From assembly GCA_037039685.1 (NCBI GenBank), contig JAWNGF010000003.1:2976001-3040000 (forward strand): DNA of 64,000 bases, given 5' to 3'. This document shows positions 31,463 to 44,334 of this stretch, piece after piece. Numbering within the stretch: the stretch's first letter is position 1; each line of letters starts with the position of its first letter. Made by a program: the position numbers and the translations under genes. The notes under the pieces are model-generated. The model searched no databases. It saw only the letters and a program-made list of their open reading frames with translations, and was not told the origin of the DNA. Source of the stretch: Ceratobasidium sp. AG-K (Eukaryota > Basidiomycota > Agaricomycetes > Cantharellales > Ceratobasidiaceae).

Positions 31463-34405
31463 ATGGACGCGCCACAGACCAAGTCGGTCGAGTACTACCG
31501 CGCTGCCCCCACCCCTGCTGGCATGTCCTACTCGATCGACCTTGAGCGGGTCAACCCACCCACCCGGCCCACCCGATCTCCCTCTGATCCCCATGTTGCG
31601 CCCCTCTCCATCAAGCGCAAACCCGCAGCCATCACTGTTCCCTCGCGACCAGACCAGGTACAACGGCCCACTCGCAGTCCAGCACGACACCCGGGCTATT
31701 TCGACGACGCCAGTGCCGGTGCTGGCCCCAGTGGTCCGCCAGGCCCTCCGCCGATGGGACCGCTGCCCCCCCTGCCCGACCTGGCCTCCCCCTTTGGCGA
31801 GGGAGACCCCATGATGCTGAGGGCAGCCGCGGCCAAGGAGCGACGCGACACACGGCGCCAGTCCAAGCTGGCCGACAGCGACATTGCAGCGCTCGAGCGG
31901 TCCATGCGTCGCTTGAGCCGCATCAGCCTCGCAAGCGCCGCCGACGAACGCACGTCTGGCCCCACATCGCCCACGTCGCTCGACTCGCACCTGATGACCC
32001 CGTCGCTACGGGCCGAAAAGCTGCTGCGGAGGATCAGCCGCCAGAGCGACGGACACGGTGTTCGATTGCCTGTCGACTATGGCCGGGTCGGCATTAGCGG
32101 CTACTCGGTGCCCAGCTCGGCCCCCGTCTCGCCCGGTCTGCGCGGTGTCCCTCCCCCGCTCGAACGCAGCGAGCTTGCGTATCTGGCCGAAAAGCCTGCG
32201 CTGTCCGTGCCCATGCGCCGCAACGTCGAGTCGGCCTCGGCACCCGGGGCTTTTGCGCAAAACTCACTGGGGCTTGGACTCGGATTCGCCCCGTCAGATT
32301 CAATGTCCACCATGCCCTCGATTACCTCGATGAGCACCCTCCCGTCAGATACCCTCTCATCGCTGCCTTCAGACGCGACCATTACCCCCGAGTCCCAGAC
32401 CCGCGCCACCCGCCTCAACTCGCTCTCCAGCGCGACTACTGCGAGCACGACGTCGCTGCTTACCCCCGTCTCGCCCCCCACGTCGGTCGAGCCTCTGCCG
32501 TCCAAGAGCCCCATGTCGCCCCCGAAACCACTGCGTCTCAAGGGGAGCATCAATCTGCGCCTACCGACCCGACCCCTGGCGCTCACCTCGCCCACCCCCA
32601 CCCGCGTCACGTCTCCAGATATTCCCGACTTGCTCTCTCAATACCGCGACTCGCTCATACTTCCCACCGAAGCCTCCTACCGCGAATCCACCGTGCTCCC
32701 CCGCCCCTCGCCCATCCCGAGTCCCCGCCCCGACACGCTCGCCCCCGCCCAGCCCTCGCGCTCTCCGTCGCCCTCGGGCATGGTCCAGCCCACACGGCTA
32801 CGACCGGGTGCCAGGCCCCGCACCCACTCGGACTTGGTCCAGCCAGACGACGTGCCTGTCGTCCCTCGCTCGCCCGCGCCTAGACAACTGTCGCTACCCC
32901 AGGCCACGCCCATCGCACGCTCCCCCCAGCCCCGGCAATCCGTCGGGCCCAAAAACGAGCCCGAGTACACGCCCCGCTCGAGCACCGAGAGCCGCGTCGC
33001 CGTCGAAGACAGCGGTAATATCCTCGACCTCCCGCCCATGCGCCAGAGCCTGGAATCCCAAGTCACCCCGCGCCCCTCGGTTCGGAGCGTCAGTCGGGCG
33101 ACTCGAACCGACTCGGTAGGATCCGAACGCCCCGCCTCGCCCGACATTTCCTACATTCTGCGCACCACTCCCCGGCCCGCCCGAAAATCATCCGTCGGAT
33201 CCATGGGATCATCGCTCATTTCGCGTAGGCCGTCCATGGCCCCGAGCGCATTTGGCATGGCGCCACCTAGCTCATTTCGGCAACCCGTGCACATGTCTAG
33301 GCCAGGGTCGGAAATGTCCATGGCGAGCAGCCGGCGCTCGTCGGATGTCACGGCTAGTTCGGCGGGATTGGATGTCGACGGACTCGGTCCCGAAGTATTC
33401 TACGGCGAGCAGTATGATTCAGCCGACTCGGATAGCGACTTGGACCTCGCTACGCCTTTACCGTGAGTACATCGTTTATGGTCTGAACTATACTTATTCG
33501 AGCAGTCACATGATGCTCCGCGCTGGGCTCCTCTCGCCCCGTTCGACAATCATCACCGAGGCCATGGAGCAGCCGCGTCCTTCGTCCAGTGGACTATCCG
33601 CACGCGGCGAGGCGCTGAGGGCCAAGGGAGAAAAGGTCTGGAAGGCCGAGGCCAGGCGCAAGGTTCGCCATCGCGACGGCCGCAATCTCCGCGACGGAGT
33701 GGGATTGACCACTGGTTTGGGATGGAGTGACAGGTAGGCCCGTCGATCATTCCACGAACTTGTCTAACTCGTCACAGCGAGGACGAAGACGCGCCCTCTC
33801 CCCTCCGCCGGCGGTTATCCAACGTATTATTGGCCAAGGCCCAGTCCCGCCCCATGTCCCAGCTCTCGCGCCAGTCCTACTCGAATGCCACCCTCTCCCG
33901 CCGCTCTACCTACTCGAATCTAGACAGCACCAGCGTCTCGTCCTCGTCCCAGTCCCTTCCCCGCACACCGGCGCCTCCACCCCTCAGCCTGCCCATTACT
34001 CCGAGTTCGCTTCCCGGCGCGACGCGTACCGTCGGAACAGACGAATTTGGCAAGCTCGACTTTCCGATGCCCCCAACGGCCACGAGCTGGCGGGGAATGC
34101 CCAGCCCCGGACTGCGCAAGGCCCCATCGAATGGCATGATGCGCTCGGCCTCGGCCACCAGTCCCGGTGCGAGTGGAATCGCGGCCCCGTCGAGCATGCG
34201 CACGCGTACTCCGTCGGTCGCCTCGTCCCAGGCCCAGTCGCCACGCACGTCGGCGTCCGTCTCGTCGCGCAGTAGTCTTGTGCGCCCACCCCCCCGCTCG
34301 ATCCGGGTCAATATCCGGCCTCCCACAGGAACTCGCCTGTCTGCGCCCGAGGCCCTCCGTCAGGCAGAAGCCGCAGTCGACTCGCGGCGCCTGAGCGGGG
34401 CCTAG
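31463..34405 (+). CDS. Large Ser/Pro-rich, probably disordered protein
   Basis: Three exons (31463-33462, 33506-33733, 33778-34405) join in frame through two introns of 43 and 44 nt to give about 950 residues. I chose MDAPQTKSVEYYRAAP because of its CGCTGCCCATGG context; the frame is open to 31298. The composition is extreme in Ser, Pro, Arg and Thr, with many SP/TP sites and RRxS sites, as in targets of proline-directed and basophilic kinases. Short ordered-looking parts are KERRDTRRQSKLADSDIAAL followed by ERSMRRLSRIS (about 135-165), a repeated TMPSITSMSTLPSDTLSSLP region, and a basic helix GEALRAKGEKVWKAEARRKV in exon 2. No domain is recognised. Long antisense frames here come from GC-rich codon use. 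A regulatory or cytoskeletal role would be a guess. Confidence 0.8.
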
Positions 34406-34671
34406 TTTTCTATTGTTATTCTCTCGCATGCTTTCTTACTATTCCGTGCACCTTATATCGCTGTACTGTACTTCATATTCCGTTTCTGTGCACATACCTT
34501 ATGCTTCACGATCTCCACTCGTTCGATTCATGTCCATTTTCTTGATTGTTTATTGGCTTTTTTTTTTTTCTCTCGTCGTCTGTCCTTGCTGGATGTTATC
34601 GTTACAATTTTCATCAAGTGTTTGAACATCTAGATCCTATTGTGTGCGTACAACCAAAAAATCATTTCCGA
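34406..34671. other. Convergent 3' spacer
   Basis: AT-rich spacer between two facing 3' ends, with a T-rich run at about 34558-34571. No gene. Confidence 0.6.
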
Positions 34672-37600
34672 TTACAGCGTCAGCCCAGCCGTGGTAAGCT
34701 GATTGAGTTTGGCCGGGTCAACTTGCTGGAGCAGTTGCCGAATCGGCTTGTTCGCGTCTTGAGCCGCAGTGGTGAGCTCTTGCACCAAATACCGGCTCGG
34801 GTCCTGGACATATCCCACCAAATCCGCCTTGTCGCCCTCGGACGCGGCCAGACGCGAATAGCCGGCCTGGTAACCGGCTCCGGCCTCTTCATAGTCGATT
34901 GCCGTCACCGCATCATCGCCCGTCGCGGATTCTTCGTTGGACTTGGCCAGGTTCGGCGACGAATACAGTCCCAGGATCGCTTCGAGCACACGTGGCCTGT
35001 GGTGCGAGTTGATGCGGGTTGGTCGTCGGGGCGATTATCGCATCATCGTTGGTATCAGCGTAAGGAAGCCCAACGCGCATCGGGATGAAATTGAGCGGGG
35101 GATCGACAAGAAGCAGGATCTGCATCAGCTCTAATCCCCATGTTAAAATTTGCACGCACCATACGCTCGAGGCAGGAGGTTGGACACTGTGTTGACTCTG
35201 TGTAAGCAGACGCGTCAGCCCAACCGACACAACTTTTTGATCGCGGAGTTGCGTGCGCGACACTTCAGGCAGCAAAACGTGCGTGAGAATTTGAGTCCAT
35301 AGCCTGGATATGTAAAAGGGCGGTCAGCGGGCGAAATGGTCGCGAGCAGAGTCAGGGATGCGAGCCACAGGCTGACAACACATGGTCATCTCCATCAGCC
35401 CTTGGCTATCATCCCGCCCACGTTGTGAACAAAGTCTAACGGCATAGGGAGATGACCCACGGCCAGAGCTCGAGCCCAGTGTTCCCAAATTTACCAAGTC
35501 GAGAACCAGCAGAGATCGACACCCAAACTGGCATGGTGCCAACTCGAAGCCTAGCCCCGGACTGCGATAAACCCATGACTCACCCAGCCTGAACACCCTC
35601 GACGGCGCCAATGACAAAGTCGGGTCCCATACCCTGTCGCTCTACGGCCATCGCAGTACACACGAACCGCATAAAGCCATAAGAAAATGCTGGAGTCTTG
35701 TTGGCTTGCAACCTGCAAAAGGGTTAGAACCATCATCTCCAGGGCGATAGAACGTACCGGCTCATGACCGTCACCAAGATTCCACCAAACAGCGGTCCGA
35801 GCGTACCCGCATCCAGGTTGGCAACGAGGGCTTCCAGGAGCTCGAATCCGTACACGTCATTAACGCGTGATGGAATTAAACGCTGCTGGACCACAGCCAA
35901 AACAGTCCGCACGTCGATGCTGTTCGGGTCCTTGGTGATAAACGCCTTGACGAGACGGACGAGGGCTGGGACATTGCCGCGTTGTTGCCAAACTGCAGGG
36001 GTGAATAAGATCGAAACGAGCGAGCTGTATGCGGGTGGAACCGAGGTCTTGTGAATCTCGAGCATTTGCGCCAGAATTTGGAAGACGTAGGGAATGAATT
36101 CTGAACAGAGATAAGAGGCTGAGCTTCTAGACGCCCGGCTACTTACGATCGACATCTTGCTGGAGGATAATCGTAAATGGTCCAAACAGGGCCTCTTCAA
36201 ACTGAGTTACGGTTTGTGGATTGGTGGAGCAAATAAACCTACGCCAACATCAGCTCACTTCTCATATTGCTCTGGTCGACTCACCGCATGAGCGCTGAGA
36301 TTGCCTCAAAGCAGTACTGGTTGAAATTGGGGTTGCTCGGGTTTTGGCTAATGGCACCGAGGATAGCTACGAGCTTCCCGAGGACCGTGACAAAGTTGGG
36401 CGTGAGCGTCTGGCGCGCCGTGATAATTACGCGCATGACACCTAGGCGGGCGTCAGTTTATTCGTAAACGCGGGGATTTCATTTGAGGCGCTGGGTAGGC
36501 GGGAAGCACGCACACTTCATCATGTAATCGTTTTCTGCAATCTTTTGTGGCGTCCCCCCGCTTTCAATCTTGGCGAACAGCGCAGCCAGGATGTCATTGG
36601 CAAAATCGTGAATATCTGCCTGGGCGAACCTGCATCTAGGGTCAGCCGAGGAAGCAAACCAAGGCTGAAAACCTACACTAGCTTGCCTCCCGACTTGATA
36701 AACAACACTCGCTCGATCGCAATGGCCGCATATGCCGAGCAGACATAATTGTCCGACGAGAGATGGAGCTGGAGCAACCGCAAAACGGGCAAGAGTTGTT
36801 CTTTTGTAAACTGGGATCCGACCGTCAGCCCAAGGGCGTCCGCCGGAGCACTCGACGCACCTGGTTCCTAAACATATGCACAAACCGAATCGCATCGACC
36901 TGCAGAATCGGGTGCACAGTCCCGGCCGAGGCCTGCAAATCGCCTGCGACGTGTTCCGAAAAGAACTGGACTACATCCACATGGATATTCGTCGACGTTA
37001 CACCGTGCTACCCATACATGTAAGCTGAGAACTCCTCAACCCCGGTACACTCACCTGCAAAGTCGAACCCCTGGCGGCAACAGCACTCATCAAGTACACG
37101 GCTGTATCCTTGTTGGTCCACGGCTCTTCCCCTTGGCCGGCCTTGTATTTCTGAACGAGTTCATTGACGCTATTTTGCACCATCTGTGTGACCTGCGCCT
37201 CGAGTCCAACACCCATCAACGCCCTCAGTAACTCGGTCGCCGCGCCTCGTCGGCCGACGTCTCCTCCCGAGGTTCCACTCAAGCTCAGGTCGCGACGGAT
37301 ATACTCGAGGGGGTCGTCTTCAAATTGTTCGATTTCGTGCGTGCGAAGCGACATGGCTGGTAAAACGATGCCTGAGAATAGACCATCGAGCGTGGATTGT
37401 TGCGAGAATAGAGGGGTGTGTAGGCCGGATTTGACGGTGACCGAGAGGAAGCGGACGGATTGGGCGAATACCTGCAAGGTGTGAGCGAGAGTCATTCACG
37501 GACTTGAATACTCACGCCGTCCTCGCGGACTTCTGGCCCCATCTTGCCAATGAGGGTCCAGACGGCCTGGACAAAGGCGGGCATGCGCTCGGCGAACAGC

Positions 37601-38556
37601 TCATTGTATTTTAACACAAACAACTCGGCAATCTCGAAAATGACTTGGTGGGCGTTCGTTACTGGCGTCGGGGTGGATTCCTCGGGCTGCTTGGATTAGA
37701 CAAGAGCTGGAGCAAGAAAATGTACGTACATCACCCTTGAGCGCGTCTGGAGACCAGGCCAAAATGCTCATAAACACGCCCTGGTTGTCTCCTTTGCCGA
37801 AAAACTCGGGGACCGAGTCTTCAAAAACGGGCTATGGGGCGTCAGCAAGTGCCTCGGCCGATCTGTAGGACTTACCGGAATATCCTGGTCCACCAAGTCT
37901 GCATACAGACACAATAGCAAATGTAAGGTCTGGGCCAAGACGGTATGCTGCTCCTGGTTGAGCGACGCCGCCTGCGGACCGAGCAACACGCCCGTGACAT
38001 GCCTAAACATCGCCAGCAACGGCTCGCCCAAAACAGCTACCACCGAGTTGATCGTGCTAAAGAGCCTGTCGGACCGGACCTGGCTCTTCCATGGCGAGCA
38101 GACCGCATGGGCCGCCTCGAGCACACCGACATTGACACTAAAGTCGGATTCGGAGAGCGACGCGGTGAGTTGCTGAATCAGCGTCGGCCATTGGTCCGGA
38201 TAGTCTTCGGCAGCGATGGCGGCGAGTGCATCGGCGAGCTGAGGACGGGCCAAGCGCTCAGTCTTGTCGGCGCCAGTCGTGCTCAACGCAAGCATCGCAG
38301 GGACAAGCTGCTCCCGAAGCGCCGCCTTGTCTGCGTCTGGAATTGGCTCTTCCTCGTCGGCCCATCGTCGTCGGACCGCGTTTTTAAAGTACACTGCGGC
38401 GGCCATGCGGACCTGGGTCGGCTGGGCCTTGTCGAGCACGATTCCCACCAAATGCGGCACAAATCCATTCTGTTTCGCCCCTTCCGCAAGTTGTTTTTCC
38501 GCCTGTAGACGCGTCGACGGGTCCAGCGACCCAAGCAGCAGCTCCGGGACAGACAT
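34672..38556 (-). CDS. CSE1: Exportin-2, importin-alpha re-exporter (CAS/CSE1)
   Basis: The start MSVPELLLGSLDPSTRLQAE (38556) opens an importin-beta N-terminal domain: QPTQVRMAAAVYFKNAVRRR, then DYPDQWPTLIQQL. Later exons give the long HEAT array: SILAWSPDALKGD, NELFAERMPAFVQAVWTLIG, HEIEQFEDDPLEYIRRDL (the CSE1 hallmark EFEDDPxEYIRRDxE), RGAATELLRALM, YVCSAYAAIAIERVL, VGTLIAILGxIS-like VTVLGKLVAILGAISQNPSN, FNQYCFEAISALMR and DVDEFIPYVFQILAQMLEIH. It ends LVGYVQDPSRYLVQELTTAA and QQVDPAKLNQL. The protein binds RanGTP and returns importin-alpha to the cytoplasm. There are about a dozen introns. Its length agrees with the family (around 960-1000 residues). Confidence 0.94.
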
Positions 38557-38679
38557 GGTAGAATGAAGGAGACGCGACGCGCCCTTGTCCACCCACGTGA
38601 TTAATAAAACTCGATTTGTAATACCCGTGACAGACGTAATCATTATCCAAATATAAACAATACATAGTCCAGTCATAAT

Positions 38680-40809
38680 CTACTCTTCACGCACCAACTC
38701 GACCGCCCGCTCCATCACCTCTTCGAGTGTCCACCGTTCGCCCTTTCCAAGCTTCAAATCCAGCGCCGTTCCAATCTCGTCGCACGCCCGGAGCACCTCG
38801 TCAATGTCTTCTTTGGTGTGTGCGGCCGACAGGCAGAACCGCACACGCGACGTAACGAGAGGCGTAGCGGGGTACGCGACCACGACCACGACAATAGGAG
38901 TCTCGCGACGGAGCATCATGTGCGAAAACAAATGCATCTTGCCCGGGTTGAAAATCAACAACGGTACAATCGGCGAATCGTTGTGACCATAGACGATAAA
39001 CCCGAGCTTGCGTAGCCCGCGCGCGAGATATCGCGAATTGAATGCCAATCGTCGGAGTCGGTTCAGTCCCTCGCTGCCGTCCTTGAGCGCCGGTGGGAGA
39101 TTCATCCAGCTCGGCAGGGCCTCGGCGGGTGCAGGTCCGGGGTGTGCAATGACTTCTCCGTCGCTGCCGGCGGGAAGTGGCGGGGAGATACCCATGATGC
39201 TGCCCATGCTCGCGATGATCTGAGTCAAGACGGCAGGTGCAATCGCCTCGCAGTAGGTTCCGGCATGAGAGCGAACGCGGAGCCGGTCGACGACTTCCTT
39301 GGAGCCTGCAATGTACCCGCCCGACGCGCCAAACGACTTGGTAAACGTGCCCATTAGAATGTCAATGTCGCGGGGGTTGACGCCAAAGTAGTCTGCCACG
39401 CCTCGGCCGTGAGGGCCAAGAGCACCAATCGAGTGAGCCTCATCGATGTAAAGGAAGAACTGTACGCGAGTCAGCACAAATCAGACATTCACACTGGCAC
39501 TAACCTTGTAGCGCTTCTTGAGTTCCATAATCTCGAGCAAGTTGACCATCGAGCCCTCCATCGAGTACAGCCCCTCGACAATGAGCAGAATCTTCTTCCA
39601 CGGGCGATGCGTTCTGGGCTGACCCTGGCTAATCACCTCGCGCAGCAAATTCTCCAAATCCTTGACGTCGTTGTGCTTGAACATGCGCACGCTCGCCCCA
39701 CTCAGACGGACACCGAACCGGATCGACGCGTGGTTAAACTCGTCGGAAATCACGAGGCAGCCCTTGCCCACGAGCGCAGGAATCGTCGTCGAATTGGTCG
39801 CAAAGCCCATCGAAGTCACGAGGGCGTCTTCGTGTCCGAGAAATTGGGCAACCAATGCCTCGGCCTGGACGTGCAAGTCCATCGTCCCACCCTCGAGCCG
39901 AGTCCCACCGCAGTTGATCCCGTACCGCCTGATGCCGTCTTCTACTGCGTCCGCACACCCACCCCGGGCCTGGGCAAATCCGAGATAGTTGTACGACGAA
40001 ATGTTGAGCGCGCGAGTGTGAGTGCCAGTAAGCTTGAACGTGTTGTTATAGTCGTCAGTCGACCGGTCGAGGAGCACAATCGTTCGGCCCGGGACTCCGG
40101 TAACAGGACGCGAAAAACAATCGTCCAGGCGTGTTTTCAGGCGGCGAGTATAAAAGGAGTCGAAATCCGAGTTGAGCGCCGCGTATCCCTATCGCAAAAC
40201 GTGAGTTTTAGTCTTGAAAATGACGGGAAACTCACGTCGTGAGGCATGAGATGCTTGTATGACTCTTTCCAGAATCGCTTCCCAAACCAGTCCCGCATAT
40301 GCCCAATCACGATCAAGACTACATAGCTAACGTATGTGCTCAGGAGGACGTAGTACGGCGGGTCCTGCTCCTCAACATGTCTGAACGGAGCGCCAACAGG
40401 ATGAGCAGATGTATGGCGATACGACTCGTTTGCACAGTGTCCAAACTCGACATGACGGGTTGTGAATGCAGGGGTATTAGAGGTAGGGGGAATGCCCTGG
40501 GGCCGAGCGAGCGGCGAGTCGAGCTCGAGCATGTCGTTGTCCGAGTCGGGGTCGGTCAACGACGAGGCTGAAAGCGAGTCAGCCGCCGTCAAAATCCCCC
40601 TAGTCCACGCTGGGCTCACCAAAACTCAGTGCAGGAGTTGAGCTAGGCGTGGGGCCCGGTTTAGCGTGCCTCTGCCGGGCACTAGTATCCGCACGAATGA
40701 TATCCTCCAACGAACTTGACGCTGTCACGTTTTTTCTCGTCCCTGCAAAGAGCGACTTGGCCGAGGGTGAATAGGCCATGGGTGAAGTGGGAGCCGTCGA
40801 GGAGGGCAT
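38680..40809 (-). CDS. LCB2: Serine palmitoyltransferase subunit 2
   Basis: The start MPSSTAPTSPMAYSPSAKSL (40809) leads a disordered N-terminus. A membrane segment follows: YYVLLSTYVSYVVLIVIGHM. The aminotransferase-like core contains NISSYNYLGFAQ, GTRLEGGTMDLHVQAEALVA, VISDEFNHASIRFGVRLSGA, GLYSMEGSMVNLLEIMELK, YIDEAHSIGALGPHGRGVAD and the PLP-lysine site MGTFTKSFGASGGYIAGSK. The Lys in TFTKSFGA is what distinguishes LCB2 from the inactive LCB1. It ends ERWTLEEVMERAVELVREE at 38680. With LCB1 it condenses serine and palmitoyl-CoA at the ER in the first step of sphingolipid synthesis. The 3' end lies about 120 bp from the CSE1 start codon on the same strand. Confidence 0.94.
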
Positions 40810-42435
40810 CCCAAGGAAAAGAACGAGTTGAGAGAGAGCGATTTCGGTGGCCGAGAGAAAACCCCAGCGACCCTGTCGGATATATCCGGAAGCATGTCAC
40901 GTGCTGCCGTTCCCAGGATGTCATCTCAGTCCCCGACGCTCCTTGGCCACTTGGGCTGGAATGCGGTCAACAGTGGGGGATCGCCATATGCTCAAGACTG
41001 TATATCACTGCCCTGGATTCCTACTGAGAATCGAGGCGCTATGCTGCAGCGCTCCAGTCGATGGGCGGACTGCATTTAGTCAAACGGGGTCGTACAGGTT
41101 TGTCAGGCATCGGCTGCTATTCTCGGCTGATTGCCCCGGTCTACGATACCTCTTTGCACGTCATCCGCATATGTCGATGGCGTAGGAGTTCTGCCCGAAG
41201 AAGACGGGTATCTCATCGCATGTTGCTCGTTCGTGTGACCTGCGTTCGGTAGTTTGCCCTTGGAGTGGCTCTGAATTATTGGCACGATTCTCGCGTAGAC
41301 AGCGATCATCGAAAGGCCCTAACGAGTTATGACGTAGGGCACACGCATATAGACAAACCCTATTTAGACTCCGCGAATCAACTTCCTTAAAATAGAACGG
41401 CCACCGAATTTGAATACGCATACATCTACTGGTAGACTCCCCCCGGATGCTCGTTGAACGGCCCAATGCAAATGAGGGTTCCATAAAAACACGGGGTCGT
41501 TTCTAATTTGCACTTCAGTTCGTAGGCAAACGGCCAGCGAGTAGATTTTTTGCTTCTTGAGCTTTGAGCGGGCTGGTATTGACTGTAGCCTGAAGGACAC
41601 CATGCTTGCACTGAGGAGACCTTGAGTCGCTAATGGGGGTCGTCGGGGGGAGAAATATTCAAGAAGTAAAGTAGGAGGGTCTTATGTGCTTCACAATAAT
41701 TCATCTGGATAGTGGTCGAGTGCTCTCTGACCGATGGTCCTCACCCGGTACCCATGTACCTGAGTTATCGAAGGATATTGGGGAGGCTGCTTATGAGGTC
41801 TGTTTCATACATCATCACTGTGAATCTCGGGCAAACAACTGGTACGCATATTGTCCCACAAGCCGTTACCCTGGATTGTTTTTGCCTCCGAAAAGGGAGA
41901 ATAGCTTGCCAGAAACCTTGGGGGAGTGTTGTGCGCAGTTATACGTTGACGGTACATGGATACATTCGACTTAGACTGAAACACATGTAGGTGGTCAACA
42001 TGCGCTTAGGGGAGTGCAGAGCAGCATTCATGTGCAATTACAGGAACGCACGCCTTTGGAGCTAGGGTTACGACACGAACAAGCGAGCAGGAGCTGGAAG
42101 TCGGTCGTGCACGTGTGGCTTAGGATTTGGGCATTTCCCACGACTAGACCTTGAATACTGGGATTTGGCAAGCAAAATAATTATATTTTCTCGTTACTTG
42201 AGATTGTTGAAAGAGTTATGACGCGTGGAACACACAGAGAGGGCGAGCCCTACCTAGCACGCATGCATCAACCTTCCAGAGATAGGGTGGCGGCCCAATT
42301 AGAAAGGCACATGCGCATCCAAATTAAAGGGCGACTGCACTGGCGACCCGATCTAAGCTATAGAATCATCAGTCACATAGAGGTCCGGCCGGTGCAGACT
42401 GATATACAGCCGTGGGCCTAAGGCGCGCGCAATGC
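40810..42435. other. Intergenic region at the edge of the housekeeping block
   Basis: The LCB2 promoter lies in the first few hundred bases. The rest holds several frames of 60-110 codons on both strands with no homologue I know and no convincing splice pattern. I see no transposon ends. Confidence 0.5.
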
Positions 42436-43155
42436 ATCGTGGTGTGTGTCAATGGCTATTCTTGTATTTTGATAAGGGATGAAGGAGTACCCAAGAGCAG
42501 CGATCTGAGCGCAGGGAAATGTGTACTAACATCAACAACAGATTGTAGGCTCATTGGCTGGGCCCGAGATTCTAGATTCAGATGCTCAAGTTTGGGCTAG
42601 TTCGGTATGATATCCTGGATGAATTTCTCAAATGGAAGCTCGCCTTCCTCGATTGTTATCGAGAGACATAGTTGAGTGATCTGAAGGGGTTGGAAAGTCT
42701 TGAACAGCTGTGCCACGCGATCCTTCCCGGTAAAAGGCACATAACCAAACTTCACAGATAGTTTGGTTACCATAGGACAGTGTTCGGCGAAGAGTGATGC
42801 GAAACAATACAGTCGTTCCTGCTTCTCGCTGCTCTTGTAGTGAAAGGTCTCGCAGTGCAGCGAAAATTGGTCGAGTTTCACGAAGCGACAAGTTCTGAGC
42901 AATAATTCTGCTGGCTAGTGTTCAGGGTAGTAGAGATCAAGGACGGTGAGGGCTTCAAAGAGGCATAAATTTCTGGACGACCCATCGTTGGATAAAACTG
43001 AAGAGCTGTCGGAGTTTTCGATTGTTAGGGGTTGGAGGGCTGGCAGGCTTGCGGCCCAAACCAACATCGTACGACCGATAAGGTTTTCAGCCAGCTTCAG
43101 GTCTATCAGAGTGGGTAATACCGGCAAACGTGAGAAGTCGATATACGTAGAGGAC
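42436..43155 (-). pseudogene. Dead, truncated F-box/leucine-rich protein copy
   Basis: This is a relic of the gene at 48039-49691. It matches from IDFSRLPVLPxLIDLKLAEN, through LPALQxLTI, VTKLSVKFGYVPFTGKDRVA and ITQLCLSITIEEGELPF, to near 42440. Two codons that are TGG (Trp) in the live copy are TAG here, at about 42915 (after DLYYPEH) and 42597-42599 (after QDIIPN). The N-terminal half, including the F-box, is missing: homology stops near 43155 and resumes only in the upstream flank at about 43410. Both nonsense changes are G-to-A transitions. Confidence 0.85.
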
Positions 43156-43409
43156 CCCCGCTTCGCTTTGACAGCCACTTATTGCACGGCCCACGTAGCA
43201 ATGATATTGTTTGAGTATAAATGTTCTACATGTATTGGTCGTCTTGAATAAATGCTATTGCTAAGGCCAAACTCTCGACGGCTGTACTGCTCTATAGTCC
43301 TCGCTAAGTTGCACGCGCTTGAGCCTTCAGAAATGTGAGGCTCAGTTGTTGGCCGTGGCAGAATTCGGAGAGACCCGAGTATTGCTGTAGACACTGTGGT
43401 CCAATATTC

Positions 43410-43860
43410 GCGGTGAAGGTTTAGATGAAATAATTCCCAAATTTGTAAGGCAATAGTAATTTGTCACTGGTATGTACTAGTACATAGCTCAATTAGTACT
43501 ATCAAGACACGGGAGGTAATGTAAGATTAACCAAAGACGCCAAGACCCGTACCAGCGCTACAGAAAGATCTGCATGGGACGAATCAAAACGCCAGAGTTT
43601 CTAACATCGCGTTGGATCACTGCAAGTCATCCGGTCCGGCTTGGTTGAGAGCGGGCTCGAAGGTGAAGCCGGGCAGTGGCCCAAATTATTTCAAACCCCC
43701 CCGAACTCGACACTCTGCGGTGTGGAAAATAGTTTTGCTCGGCCAAAGTTTTTTGTTCTTGAAACCTCGGGCCGGGTTTCAAGGCAGTGTACGGTCGGAA
43801 TACTCGCTCGTGGGATCCAGTGAATTGAACCGTTGGGTAGCAGTTAAGTAGTCCGAAACT
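43410..43860 (+). repeat. Duplicated flank block P, copy 1
   Basis: Non-coding. It matches 49905-50300 over roughly 400 bp with many substitutions (shared cores TTTGTCACTGG/ATTGTCACTGG, AGACGCCAA, CCGGCTTGGT, GGTTTCAA/TTTCGGGC). It is the upstream flank of the F-box copies and shows they were duplicated as larger segments. Confidence 0.7.
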
Positions 43861-44334
43861 CGCCTTGGCCCTGGTCACCCCTCTAATGCCCATTTCCTAA
43901 CTTACGCCCGCCAAGTGGCCGGGCTAATAGTCGGCCAACAACTATCACCACTGTCCCAACCTTTCCTTGCCTCAGTTACCGATACACAAATGGGTTCCCC
44001 GATACGGCCTGGGTCAAGATTAGTAGTTTCGGTAAGGCAGGTAACTACGCAAGAGGTCAATACGTGCGTTTGATCTTGGTAACTCTACATAGAGTGTACC
44101 ATTTGACGTCGGAGCCTTGAAAGCCCGTTAATCCAATAACTGTCGTGGAACCATGTGTCTGCTAGTAAATTAGATAAGGGTTTGTCGACATTCATATGCG
44201 TAATACTGGCTTATCACACAAACAACGTGCTCTATTTCTGAACATGATTAAGATTAGTGTTGTCGGGCGAAGTTGAAGAAACAGTTAGCTACTATGACAA
44301 ATCAAAGACATCTCCATCAAGGTTCCCCAAAGGA

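Noticed and set aside
31403..33147. Several long antisense frames opposite the Ser/Pro-rich gene
   Set aside because: They arise from GC-rich codon use on the other strand and have no homology or start context.
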